From NCBI GenBank assembly GCA_037039925.1, contig JAXRKP010000017.1, forward strand, positions 272,501-336,500: DNA of 64,000 bases, in the 5' to 3' direction. The position numbers and the translations under genes are program-made. The DNA comes from Doris montereyensis (taxonomy: Eukaryota > Mollusca > Gastropoda > Nudibranchia > Dorididae). The notes beneath the pieces are model-generated. The model saw only the letters and a list, made by a program, of their open reading frames with translations, searched no databases and had not been told where the DNA came from. Below, piece after piece: positions 1 to 13,320 of this stretch (positions are counted from its first letter, which is position 1; every line of letters starts with the position of its first letter).

Positions 1-3000
1 GTTTGTGTTGTGTTGTTATGGTGAAACGTGGTTGATGAGACCGTTTGTGTTGTGTTGTTATGGTGAAATGGGTTGATGAGACCGTTTGTGTTGTGTTGTT
101 ATGGTGAAATGGGTTGATGAGACCGTTTGTGTTGTGTTGTTATGGTGAAATGGGTTGATGAGACCGTTTGTGTTGTATTGTTATGGTAAAATGCGATTGA
201 TGAGACCGTTTGTTATTGTGTTATTACGGTGAACTGAGTTGATGAGGCCGTTTGTGTTCTGTTGTTTTGGTAAAACAATTTGATGAGATCGTTCGTGTAT
301 GGTGTTATGGTGCAATGAGTTTAATGAGACCGTTGTGTTGTTATGGTGCAATGAGTTTAATGAGACCGTTTTGTGTTGTTATGGTGAAATGTTGATGAGA
401 CCGTTTTGTGTTGTTATGGTGAAATGTTGTTGATGTGACCGTTTGTGTTGTGTTGTTATGATGCAAGGAGTGTATTGAGACCGTTTGTGTCGTGTTGTTA
501 TGGTGCGAAGGGTGTGATGAGACCGTGTGTGTTGGTTTGTTATGGTGCAATGGGTGTGATGAGACCGTTTGTGTTGTGTTGTTATAGTGCAAGGGTGTGT
601 GTAAAGACTGTTTGTATTGTGTTGTTATGGTGCAATTGGTGTGTAAAGACTGTTTGTGTTGGTGTTATGTGCAATTGGTGTGTGTAAAGACTGTTTGTAT
701 TGTGTTGTTATGGTGCAATTGGTGTTGTTACTGTTTGTATTGTGTTGCAATTGGTGTGTGTAAAGACTGTTTGTATTGTGTTGTTTAGTACAATGGTGTG
801 TTAAAGACTGTTTTATTGGTAGTACAATTGGTGTGTGTAAATTGTGTTGTTACTGTTTGTATTGTGTTGTTATGGTGCAATTGGTGTGTGTAAAGACTGT
901 TTGTATTGTGTTGTTATGGTGCAATTGGTGTGTGTAAAGACTGTTTGTATTGTGTTGTTATGGTGCAATTGGTGTGTGTAAAGACTGTTTGTTGTGTTGT
1001 GTTGTTATGGTGCAATGGGTGTGTGTAAAGACTGTTTGTGTTGTGTTGTTATGGTGCAATTGGGTGTGTGTAAAGACTGTTTGTGTTGTGTTGTTATGGT
1101 GCAATGGGTGTGTGTAAAGACTGTTTGTGTTGTGTTGTTATAGTACAATTAGTGTGTGTGTAAAGACTGTTTGTGTTGTGTTGTTATGGTGCAATGGGTG
1201 TGTGTAAAGACTGTTTGTGTTGTGTTGTTATGGTACAATGGGTGTGTGTAAAGACTGTTTGTGTTGTGTTGTTATAGTGCAATGGTGTGTGTGTAAAGAC
1301 TGTTTGTGTTGTGTTGTTATAGTGCAATGGGTGTGTGTAAAGACTGTTTGTATTGTGTTGTTATAGTACAATGGGTGTGTGTAAAGACTGTTTGTGTTGT
1401 GTTGTTATAGTACAATTGGTGTGTGTAAAGACTGTTTGTGTTGTGTTGTTATAGTGCAATGGGTGTGTGTAAAGACTGTTTGTGTTGTGTTGTTATAGTG
1501 CAATGGGTGTGTGTAAAGACTGTTTGTATTGTGTTGTTATAGTACAATGGGTGTGTGTAAAGACTGTTTGTGTTGTGTTGTTATAGTACAATGGGTGTGT
1601 GTAAAGACTGTTTGTGTTGTGTTGTTATGGTACAATGGGTGTGTGTAAAGACTGTTTGTATTGTGTTGTTATGGTACAATGGGTGTGTGTAAAGACTGTT
1701 TGTATTGTGTTGTTATAGTACAATGGGTGTGTGTAAAGACTGTTTGTATTGTGTTGTTATAGTACAATGGGTGTGTGTAAAGACTGTTTGTGTTGTGTTG
1801 TTATGGTGCAATGGGTGTGTGTAAAGACTGTTTGTATTGTGTTGTTATAGTACAATTGGTGTGTGTAAAGACTGTTTGTATTGTGTTGTTAGTACAATGG
1901 GTGTGTGTAAAGACTGTTTGTATTGTGTTGTTATGGTACAATGGGTGTGTGTAAAGACTGTTTGTATTGTGTTGTTATGGTGCAATGGGTGTGTGTAAAG
2001 ACTGTTTTTTGTATTGTGTTGTTATGGTACAATGGGTGTGTGTAAAGACTGTTTGTATTGTGTTGTTATGGTACAATGGGTGTGTGTAAAGACTGTTTGT
2101 ATTGTGTTGTTATAGTACAATGGGTGTGTGTAAAGACTGTTTGTGTTGTGTTGTTATAGTGCAATGGGTGTGTGTAAAGACTGTTTGTGTTGTGTTGTTA
2201 TAGTACAATGGGTGTGTGTAAAGACTGTTTGTATTGTGTTGTTATAGTACAATGGGTGTGTGTAAAGACTGTTTGTGTTGTGTTGTAGTATAGTGTAAAA
2301 CTGTTTGTGTTGTTTATAGGTGGGTGTGTGTGACTGTTTGTGTTGTGTTGTTATAGTAGGTGTGTGTGTAAAGACTGTTTGTGTTGTGTTGTTATAGTGG
2401 GTGTGTGTAAAGACTGTTTGTGTTGTGTTGTTATAGTACAAGGGTGTGTGTAAAGACTGTTTGTGTTGTGTTGTTATAGTACAAGGTGTGTGTAAAGACT
2501 GTTTGTGTTGTGTTGTTATGGTGCAATGGGTGTGGTGAGACCGTTTGTGTTGTGTTGTTATGATGCAAAGGATGAGATGAGATCGTGTGTGTTGGTTTGT
2601 TATGGTGCAAGGTTTGTAATGAGACCGTTTGTGTTGTGTTGTTATGGTGCAAAGGATGAGATGAGACCGTGTGTGTTGGTTTGTTATGGTGCAAGGTTTG
2701 TGATGAGACCGTTTGTGTTGTGTTGTTATGGTGCAAGGGGTATGGTGAGACCGTTTGTGTTGTGTTGTTATGGTGCAATGGGTTTGATGTCACCGTTTGT
2801 GTTGTGTTGTTATGGTGCAAGGTTTCTGATGAGACCGTTTGTGTTGTGTTGTTATGGTGCAATGGGTGTGATGAGACCGTTTGTGTTGTGTTGTTATGGT
2901 GCAAGGCTTATGATGAGACCGTTTGTGTTGTGTTGCTATGATGAAATGAGTTTGATGAGACCGTTTGTTTTGATGGGGTGAAATGATTTTGTTGAGACCG

Positions 3001-3975
3001 CTTGTGTTGTTATGGTGAAATAATTTGATAAAACCGTTTCTGTTGTGTTGTTATGGTGCAGTGGGTTTGATTAAACCGTTTGTGCTGTTATGGGGCAATG
3101 GGTTTGATAAGACCATTTGTGTTGTAATGGTACAATGGGTTTGATAAGACCGTTTATGTTGTTATGGGGCAATGAGTTTGATAAGACCGTTTGTGTTGTT
3201 ATGGTGCAATGGGTTTGATAAGACCATTTGTGGTGTTATGGTACAATGAGTTTGATAAGACCGTTTGTGTTGTTATGGGGCAATGAGTTTGATGAGATCG
3301 TTTGTGTTGTTATGGTGCAATGGGTTTGATGAGACCGTTTGTGTTGTTATCGTGCAATGGGTTTGATGAGACCGTTTGTCTTATTAAAATAAACTAATTT
3401 GATGATACCGTTTGTGTTGTGTTGTTATGGTGCAATTGGCTTGATGAGACCGTTTGTCTTGTTATGGTGCAATGGTTGTGATGAGAACGTTTGTGTTATT
3501 TTGTTGTGGTGCAATGGGTATGCTGATAACATTTGTGTTGTGTTGTTATGGTGAAATGAGTTTGATGAGACCGTTTGTGTTGTGTGTTTATGGTGCAATA
3601 GGTTGATGAAGTGCTTGTGTTGTTATGATGAAATGAGTTGTTGAAGTGTTTGTGTTGTTATGGTGCAATGGATTTTATGAGATCGTTTGTGTTATTATGG
3701 TGCAACAGATGTGATGCTTGTGTTGTTATTGTGAAATGAGTTGTGGAAGTGCTTGTGTTTTTATTGTGAAATGAGTTGTTGAAGAACTTGTGTTGTTATT
3801 GTGCAATGAGTTGAAGCGACCGTTTGCCTTATTATGGTGAAATGAGTTGGTCAACCGCTTGTGTTGTTTATGATGAAATGAGTCGATGAAGCGATTGTAT
3901 TTTATGATGAAATGAGTTGATGAGACCATTTGTGTTATTACGGCAAAATGAGTTGGTCAACCGCTTGTGTTCTTA
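1..3975. repeat. Minisatellite array A (41-44 bp units)
   Basis: Head-to-tail tandem repeat. Between about 600 and 2500 the unit is 44 bp, seen from AAAGACTG recurring at 1471, 1515 and 1559, with a GTGTAAAGACTGTTTGT core and a TTGTTATRGTRCAAT segment. On both sides (1-600 and 2500-3975) a sister unit with GATGAGACCGTTTGTGTTG replaces the AAAGACTG part. Copies become more diverged and shorter towards 3975. Several open frames exist only because the repeat lacks stops in them; their translations are simple periodic peptides and I do not call them genes. The array begins before the window. Confidence 0.95.
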
Positions 3976-4915
3976 CTTTTTGCAATCAGCTGATGAAGCG
4001 CCTGTGTTTCGGGAGAGCCGAAAGTTCACTTCTAATTGTTCTAAGAGTTGCCTTGACATTAAATGTTCTCATCTAAAGTTGTCGTTTTTTTGCTTGATCT
4101 TGGTATCTTTTGATTCCCAATCAATAAACATTAAGTAGCGATTCAATCTTTGTTTGTGCCATAGACTAGTGCTACTCACAACGTGGTATGCTTGCCGGTG
4201 CCGGTATACGAGTCATTGTCTGCCAGTACGTGGAGATTCCAAGATCTGGCCGATTCTTTAACTATGCTGGATTGACTCGTTTCATTTACCGATCCCTGAC
4301 ACATTAAAAAACAAATCTGGTCTCCCCCCCCCCCCTCAGATGGTTTGAGAATCACCGTCATAGAAGATAATGTTCTTTTCTGTAGGTTTTTTTGTTTTGT
4401 TTTTGTTGTAAGGTTGGTCGATGTACGATACACGTCTTTACCACTTCAGATTTCTTTTATTTTTCAATGGTTATTATGATCTTTCTTGTTGTAGGTAAAA
4501 ATTGAACATAGCAAATATTAGCCTACTTTAATGGCTGGCGAAAATTCTATATTCACTTATCGCGAAATAAGAGCAACAACAAACAACCAAACTTGCTAGC
4601 AGTGTTTTTAGACAACTCCAGACCAGGAAGAAGTTCTGAAGTGGGAAACCGTCAAGTGATGTACCACTGAAAACATTCAGATCTATCACACAATCTATCC
4701 CCCCCAACTTGATCCCTAACATTGCCTGAAAAGTTGTCGACACCTTAATATTTTTTTCAGATCTAGATGATAGATCTGGTTTAGATCTAGCGAAGTCTAA
4801 ATATTTCCGTCGACTTTGTCGAAAAAAGTGTGTGTACCACGAATCAGGAAATACTTAGTCCATCACACACAAAAAAGGTAGACACTTATAACTATATCAT
4901 TGACATATATCTACG
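3976..4915. other. Non-repetitive spacer, no gene seen
   Basis: AT-rich single-copy-looking DNA between array A and its outlying copies. It contains a C run at about 4323-4335. The open frames here are short, lack recognisable domains and show no splice or codon pattern, so none is called. Confidence 0.6.
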
Positions 4916-4919
4916 AAAT

Positions 4920-5085
4920 GCAAGTTGCTATGGTGAAATGAATATGATGAGACCGTTTAGGCTGTGTTTTATTGTTATGGTGAAATGAGTTTGTTGATAC
5001 CATTTGTGTTGTCTTGTTATGGTGAAATGAGTATGATGAGACTGTTTTTGCTGTGTTGTATTGTTATGGTGAAAGGAGTATATGT
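4920..5085. repeat. Outlying copies of minisatellite A
   Basis: About three degenerate units with TTATGGTGAAATGA and GATGAGACCGTTT, matching the 1-600 variant of array A but separated from it by almost 1 kb of unrelated DNA. The array was probably once longer and has been interrupted or partly erased. Confidence 0.85.
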
Positions 5086-5850
5086 TTCAGCGATGTAGAA
5101 TGCAGTAAGTTTTAGGTCATTTGATTTATGTAGGCAATGCCCAACTCCTCCTCAACTCTAGCTAGAGAGCCGATCTCGGTCCAGATCTGGGTTTACCTTG
5201 ATATAAGAGAACGTACGACTTTGACGAGCCCACAGGTTTTGATGTGCCACCTTCATGTTTACCTGTATTCCCGGCTCCTCGGAGTCCAATTAAAAGACAA
5301 CCGACAAAGGTATTTCTCTGGCGTCAAATGTCAGAGAAGGGCATCGGAGATTCCCGCGAGATAGACGAGTTAGTCGCATGCTCTGTCTATATTCTCAGAT
5401 ACCATTTCGCGCCTCCAGTCAATCAAGCCATCTCCTAGCGGAGTTCTCTCTTTGTTGTCGTTTGTGATAGCGTTGTTGAGTACTAGGGGAAGATGCGAGT
5501 CTATGAAAGTACAGAGGTCTGATGTGTTCGTTCAAAGCGATTGCTCAGCGGAAGGGAAAAGACAACACCGAAGGAAGGAAATAGTCTATGAAAACTGTTT
5601 TCCTCGCGCGACCTCGCTGTTGTAAACGATCGAAATGAGTATTCTAAACTTCAACCCTCTATGGTTTGGGGGGGGGGGGGGGGGGGCGTTATATCAAGAT
5701 GGGTGTAGAGAGGCCGCTGCTGATAGGTCATGAATTCTTTCATTTCATTCTTTCACATGTCCTCCCTCTTGCTATTTCCATGTGCCGTTGGCGGGAGCTA
5801 CTGGTCGGTACTAATTTTTCCTTTCTCTTATTCATGCATTGTTCGTTTTG
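5086..5850. other. Spacer with poly-G run, no gene seen
   Basis: No recognisable coding region. A run of about 18 G lies at 5669-5686. From about 5740 to 5850 the sequence resembles 26280-26390 (a GGCGGGAGCTACTGGT-like stretch followed by a pyrimidine-rich tract), so it belongs to the dispersed repeat described next. Confidence 0.55.
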
Positions 5851-5972
5851 TTAATTCACCCTGAAGTCACCGCATATGGTAGTTGAGGTAAATTTCTCAA
5901 AAATAAACTTGCTTCTTCTTCAGCCTGAGATCATAGCATAATAATATGGTGGGCGGGGTAAACTTCATAGAA
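5851..5972 (+). repeat. Two copies of a dispersed repeat motif
   Basis: Two neighbouring copies (5851-5905 and 5919-5972) of a roughly 55-bp motif with consensus like CACCCTGAGATCACCGCATA followed by GGTGG and then GGTAAATTCC. Related copies occur at about 23955, 26391, 26493, 49391 and 54905. A pyrimidine-rich segment precedes several of them. It looks like the 3' part of an interspersed element, but I cannot name the family. Confidence 0.6.
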
Positions 5973-6156
5973 GCTTACAAAAATTAGACCATCGCTCATG
6001 AGTGATGTGGGTGAAGCGTAAAGACGCGACTGCCCCTAGACGGGAAACATCGGTTGTCTCTATAGTAACAGTGATGGTATGATGATAGCGGTGATAATGA
6101 TGATTTGTGACCATTATAATTGATAAATAAAGAAGACCTACAATAAAAATGTGCTG

Positions 6157-6159
6157 CTG

Positions 6160-6195
<36 letters not shown>

Positions 6196-6196
6196 G

Positions 6197-6230
<34 letters not shown>

Positions 6231-6371
6231 GACTGCTACTGCTACTACTACTACTACTGCTACTGCTACTACTACTGCTACTACTACTACTGACTGCTAC
6301 TACTACTACTACTGCTACTACTGCAACCACTACTGCTACTACTGCTACTACTACTACTACTACTACTACTG

Positions 6372-6406
<35 letters not shown>

Positions 6407-6530
6407 GCTGCTACTGCTCTTGCTGCTGCTGCTGCTGCTGCTGCAGCTGCTGCTGCTATTAATATTGCTACTGCAACTACAATTATTTCTACTACTGCGA
6501 CCACTACTTATACTATTACTAGTACTTCTG
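6157..6530. repeat. (CTA)n / (CTG)n trinucleotide microsatellite
   Basis: Long interrupted tract of ACT/CTA triplets with TGC interruptions, ending in a short GCTGCT stretch at about 6407-6455. The open frames on both strands are only homopolymeric Thr, Tyr, Ser, Val or Leu. Confidence 0.97.
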
Positions 6531-6586
6531 CGTATGGAACAATAATAACAAAAATGATGCATGTAATAATAAAAATGCAATACATG

Positions 6587-7173
<587 letters not shown>

Positions 7174-7354
7174 TAATCTAATCTGTATACCTCTGATAAT
7201 CTGTCAAACTGTTGATGTAACAATAAATGTTCGTTTGAGACAATAAGTTGTGACAACATAACAATATCTCAACGCAAAAAGGCCAAAGACCAAACCAATC
7301 TCTCTGATACCTCTGTTTCTCTGTCAAACTGTTGTTCACTGATTGTCTATTTAT

Positions 7355-7660
<306 letters not shown>

Positions 7661-8049
7661 TCTGTCTTAAACGACATTATTCCAACTATAACCGAACATC
7701 GAAGTTAAAAGACTTTTGTGGACGATTGTGCCTTTAGGCCTGACTACTTTGATTTCAATCTATTATATGTCTTTCATATTGTTGTTTCGTCTTCGTTTCA
7801 CTATGAAATCACCACCTTTAGTGGACTGGGTGAATTACAGTAAAAGGATCAAACAAAAATTAATTAACCTTAAGAAAACAAAACGAAGAAGGGCTGACGT
7901 ATTCTCTCTTCGTTTGACATTAAAATCGAGCTTATCTGAGAGTAGGGACTTTTTGTCAATTCAAACATGTTGCAGCCCAAACCTTCGTTCTATGTCTGTA
8001 GTTTTATGGGACGCATCACCTTTCTTGTTTGCACACTAATCACCTTGTA
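7661..8049. other. Unique spacer, no gene supported
   Basis: AT-rich DNA with one 107-codon open frame (7716-8039) that has no recognisable domain and runs straight into the repeat array that follows. Not called as a gene. Confidence 0.5.
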
Positions 8050-10290
8050 ACACAATCCTTTGATCCTTCAAAACGCAAAGAACAAAACATTTACACTGAC
8101 CGCCTTATAGCACTCGTCTCCATTTCACACCAACCATCTTATAACGTCAAACTCTTTTCCCCATCGCTTGCCCTATTACACAAGCTTCCATTTCACATCA
8201 ACCCGCTCATAACACTAACCTCCATTTCACACCATCCGCCCTATGACACAAGCCTCCATTTCACATCAAATTCCTCCAATTCACATCAACCGCCCTATGA
8301 CAAAATCCTCCAGTTCACATCAACCGCCCTATAACAAAATCCTCCAGTTCACATCAACCGCCCTATGACACAATCCTCCCGTTTACATCAAACTCCCTAT
8401 GACACAAACATCCAGTTTACATCAAACTCCCTATGACATAAGCCTCCATTTCACATCAACCGCTCTATGACACAAGTGTCCAGTTTACATCAAACACCCT
8501 ACGACACAAACATCCAGTTTGCATCAAACTCCTTATGACACAAGCCTCCAATTAACACTAAACGCCTTATAACACTAGCCGCAGTTTCACATCAACCGCC
8601 TTATAACGTTAGCCTCCATTTTACATCTACCACCTTAGAACTTAAACCTCCATTTCACATGTACCACTTTATGACTCAAACATCAATTTCACACCAACCA
8701 CATTAAGACTCAAACCCCCGTTTCACATCAACTGCCTTATAGCTCTAGCCTTCATTTCACATTAACCGCTTTATGACGCAGACCTCTAGTACGCACCAAT
8801 CGCCTTTTAATATTACCCTCCATTTCACACCAACCACCTTGAGACTTAAACCTCTATTTCACATCAACTGCTTTATAACTCTAGCCTTCATTTCACATCA
8901 ACCACCTTACGATGCAGACCTCCATTTCACATCAACCGCCTTTTAACGTCAGCCTCCATTTCACATCAACCACCTTAAGACTCAAACCTCCATTTCACAT
9001 CAACTGCCTTATAACACTAGCCTCCATTTCACATCAACCACATTAAGACTCAAACGTCCATTTCACATCAACTGCCATATAACACTAGCCTTCATTACAC
9101 AGCAACCGCAATATGATACAAACCTCCATTTCACATCAACCATCTTATAAAACTAACCTCTATTTCACATCAACCACCACATGACACAAGTCTTCATTTC
9201 ACATCAACCATCTTATAAAACTAACCTCTATTTCAAATGAGACGCCTTATGACATAAGCCTCCATGTCACATCAACCGCTCTATGACACAAGCCTCCATT
9301 TCACATCAATTGCCTTAAAACTCTAGCTTCCATTGAACATTAACCGCTTTAAAACTCTGGCCTCCACTTAACATTAACAGCCTTACAACACTACCCCTCC
9401 ATTTCACGTCAACTGCCTTATAACTGTAGCCTCCCTTTTACATTATCCGCCTTATGACACAGACCTCCATTTCACATCAACCGCATTTTGATGTTTGCCT
9501 CCATTTTAAATCATCCACCGTAAGGCTAAAACCTCCATTTCACATCAATCGCTTTATAAGTCACACCTCCATTTCACATCAACTGCCTGATAACATTAGC
9601 CTTCATTTCACATCAACCGCCTTATGACACAAGCCCCCAGTTCACATCAATGACATTTTAACACAATCTTTCATTTCACATTAACAGCGTTATGACACAC
9701 GCCTCCATTTCACATCAACTGCCTTATTACACAAGCCTCCTTTTCACATCAACCGCCTTATGACATAAATCTCAATTTTACATCAACCACCTTATGACAC
9801 AAACCTCCATTTCACAGCAATGACCTTTTAAGACAATCCTTCATTTCACATTAACAGCCTCATAACACACGCCTCCATTTCACATCAACCGCCTTATGAC
9901 ACAAGCCTCCATTCATATCACTTCCTCAACTCCCTGAAAACCATAGCCTCTAATTCACATTTATAATGCTAGCCACTAATCCACGTCAACTATCCTAAAA
10001 CACTAACCTCCATTTCTCACCAATCGCCTGATCAAATCAACCTCTATTTCACATCAACGAACTTATAATGCTAGCCTACATTTACTCCAACCACCTCATA
10101 TCACTAACCGTCACTTCACACCAACCATCCTAAAAGGCTGAAAACACCAACTGCTTAATAGCCCTTATATGTTTTTCACACCTATCACACTGACCATTTT
10201 ATGACCCTTGTCTTCATTTCACTCCAACTGCCTTATAACACGGCCTGCTATTCCCAACCAACCACCTTGCACCACTGTCTTCCATTTTAC
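8050..10290. repeat. Minisatellite array B (about 34 bp, degenerate)
   Basis: Old, diverged tandem array. A typical unit reads CCTCCATTTCACATCAACCG then CCTTATGACACAAG. Units vary in length and carry many substitutions, and no long open frame survives. Variants such as AACCACCTTA show its relation to the arrays that follow. Confidence 0.93.
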
Positions 10291-11130
10291 ACCAACCACC
10301 TTATTATGACACACTGGCCTCCATTGCACACCAACCACCTTATTATGACACACTGGTCTCCATTGCCTCCATTACGCCAACCACCTTATTATGACACACT
10401 GGCCTCCATTGTACGCCAACCACCTTATTATGATACACTGGCCTCCATTTTACGCCAACCACCTTATTATGACACACTGGCCTCCATTGTACACCAACCA
10501 CCTTATTATGACACACTGGCCTCCATTTTACACCAACCACCTTATTATGACACACTGGCCTCCATTGTACACCAACCACCTTATTATGACACACTGGCCT
10601 CCATTGTACACCAACCACCTTATTATGACACACTGGCCTCCATTTTACACCAACCACCTTATTATGACACACTGGCCTCCATTGTACACCAACCACCTTA
10701 TTATGACACACTGGCCTCCATTGTACACCAACCACCTTATTATGACACACTGGCCTCCATTTTACACCAACCACCTTATTATGACACACTGGCCTCCATT
10801 TTACACCAACCACCTTATTATTACACACTGGCCTCCATTGTACACCAACCACCTTATTATGACACACTGGCCTCCATTTTACACCAACCACCTTATTATG
10901 ACACACTGGTCTCCATTGTACGCCAACCACCTTATTATTGACACACTGGCCTCCATTGTACGCCAGCCACCTTATTATGACACACTGGCCTCCATTTTAC
11001 ACCAACCACCTTATTATGACACACTGGTCTCCATTTTACACCAACCACCTTATTATGACACACTGGCCTCCATTGTACACCAACCACCTTATTATGACAC
11101 ACTGGCCTCCATTGTACACCAACCACTTTA
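10290..11130. repeat. Minisatellite array C (39 bp, highly homogeneous)
   Basis: About 20 nearly identical 39-bp units (ACCTTATTATG recurs at 10461 and 10500), with core CACCAACCACCTTATTATGA and CACTGGCCTCCATT. Units differ mostly at one site (TTGTAC, TTTTAC or TTGCAC). Because 39 is a multiple of 3, open frames of 195-260 codons arise on both strands with a 13-residue period; these are by-products of the period. Confidence 0.97.
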
Positions 11131-11960
11131 TGTCACATTGCCTCAATGTCACACCAACCTTATTATGACACACTAACTTCAACGTTACACCGACCACCTC
11201 ATGTATTTGAACCTGGCCTCCATTGTTACGCCAACCACCTTATGATTTGCACCGTAATGTTACGCCAATCCTCATGATTTGAGCCTTAATGGTACACCGA
11301 CCACCTCATGACTTGAGCCTTAATGTTACACCGACAACCCCATGACTTGAACCTTAATGTTACACCGACCACCTCATGACTTGAACTTTAATGTTACACC
11401 GACCACCTCTTGACTTGAACTTTAATGTTACACCGACCACCTCATGACTTGAACCTTAATGTTACAACGACAACCTCATGACTTGAACAGCAATGTTACA
11501 ACGACAACCTCGTGACTTGAACCTTAATGTTACAACGACAACCTCGTGACTTGAACCTTAATGTTACAACGACAACCTCGTGACTTGAACCTTAATGTTA
11601 CGCCAACCACCTTATGACTTGAACTTTAATGTTACACCGACCACCTTATAACTTACATTTCAATGTTACCCTCGTCCACCTTATAACTTACACTTCAATG
11701 TTACCTTATGACTTATAACCATTTCAATGTTACGACGTCCCGTGACTTGAACCTTATAACTTACATTTCAATGTTACCCCGTCCACCTTATAACTTACAC
11801 TTCAATGTTACCCCGTCCTGCTTATAACTTACATTTCAATGTTACCTGAACCTTAATGTCCACCTTATAACTTACATTTCAATGTTACCCCGACCACCTT
11901 ATAACTTACACTTCAATGTTACCCCGACCACCTTATACATTTTGAAGCTTAATGTTACGC
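11131..11960. repeat. Minisatellite array D (about 34 bp)
   Basis: Units such as ACACCGACCACCTCATGACT then TGAACCTTAATGTT, grading into ACCTTATAACTTACATTTCA then ATGTTACCCCG from about 11640. Moderately diverged, with some rearranged units at 11700-11860. Confidence 0.93.
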
Positions 11961-12440
11961 CAACCACCTTATTACATTAACTGTCATCACACAGCTTATT
12001 GCATTAACTGTCACACAGACCACCTTATTACATTAACTGTCACACAGACCACCTTATTGCATTAACTGTCACACAGACCACCTTATTACATTAACTGTCA
12101 CACAGACCACCTTTATTACATTAACTGTCACACAGACCACCTTATTACATTAACTGTCACAGACCACCTTATTATTACATTAACTGTCACAGACCACCTT
12201 ATTACATTAACTGTCACACAGACCACCTTATTACATTAACTGTCACACAGACCACCTTATTACATTAACTGTCACACAGACCACCTTATTACATTAACTG
12301 TCACACAGACCACCTTATTACATTAACTGTCACACAGACCACCTTATTGCATTAACTCTCCAGACCACCTTATTGCATTAACTGTTCACACAGACCACCT
12401 TATTACATTAACTCAATGTTCACACAGACCACCTTATAAC
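11961..12440. repeat. Minisatellite array E (29 bp)
   Basis: About 15 near-identical 29-bp units (ACCACCTTATTACATTAACT then GTCACACAG), with repeat starts at 12251 and 12280. A few units are shortened. Confidence 0.95.
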
Positions 12441-13320
12441 ATTAACTGTCAATGTTCTGACCACCTTATAACGTTTATCTCAATGTTACAGACAACCACG
12501 TTATAACATTTATCTCAATGTTACAACAACCACCTTATAACGTTTATCTCAATGTTACACAACAATAACCACATTATAACATTTATCTCAATGTTACAAC
12601 AACCACCTTTAAGACATTTATCTCAATGTTACAACAACCACATTGTAACATTTATCTCAATGTACAACAACCACATTGTAACATTTATCTCAATGTTACA
12701 ACAACCACATTGTAACATTTATCTCAATGTTACAACGACCACATTGTGACATTTATCTCAATGTACAAAGACCACATTTATGACATTTATCGCAATGTTA
12801 CAACAACCACCTTATGACATTTATCTCATTGTTACGCCGACCACCTTATGACATTTTATCTCAATGTTAACCATTATTGTAACATTTATCTCAATGTTAC
12901 AACAACCACCTTATGACATTTATCTCAATGTTACAAACACCTTATGACATTTATCTCAATGTTACAAAGACCACCTTATGACATTTATCTCAATGTTACA
13001 TAACTACCTTATGACATTTATCTCAATGTTACAACGACCACCTTATGATATTTATCTCAATGTTACAACAACAACCTTATGATATTTATCTCAATGTTAC
13101 AAACTACCTTATGACATTTATCTCATTGTTACAAAACTACACCTTATGACATTTATCTCAATGTTACGTTGACCACCTTATGATTTTATCTCAATGTTAC
13201 AACGACCACCTTATGACATTTATCTCAATGTTACAACGACCACCTTATGATATTTATCTCAATGTTACAACAACCACTTTGTAACATTGACCTCAACGTC
13301 ACATCGATCATCCTTTTAAT
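12441..13320. repeat. Minisatellite array F (34 bp)
   Basis: About 24 units of 34 bp with core CCACCTTATGACATTTATCT then CAATGTTACAACGA; many carry one-base changes. Confidence 0.95.

Noticed and set aside
10201..11176. Long open frames (195-261 codons) with 13-residue repeats on both strands
   Set aside because: They follow exactly from a 39-bp tandem repeat with a length divisible by 3; three frames and both strands are open at once, with no start context or domain.
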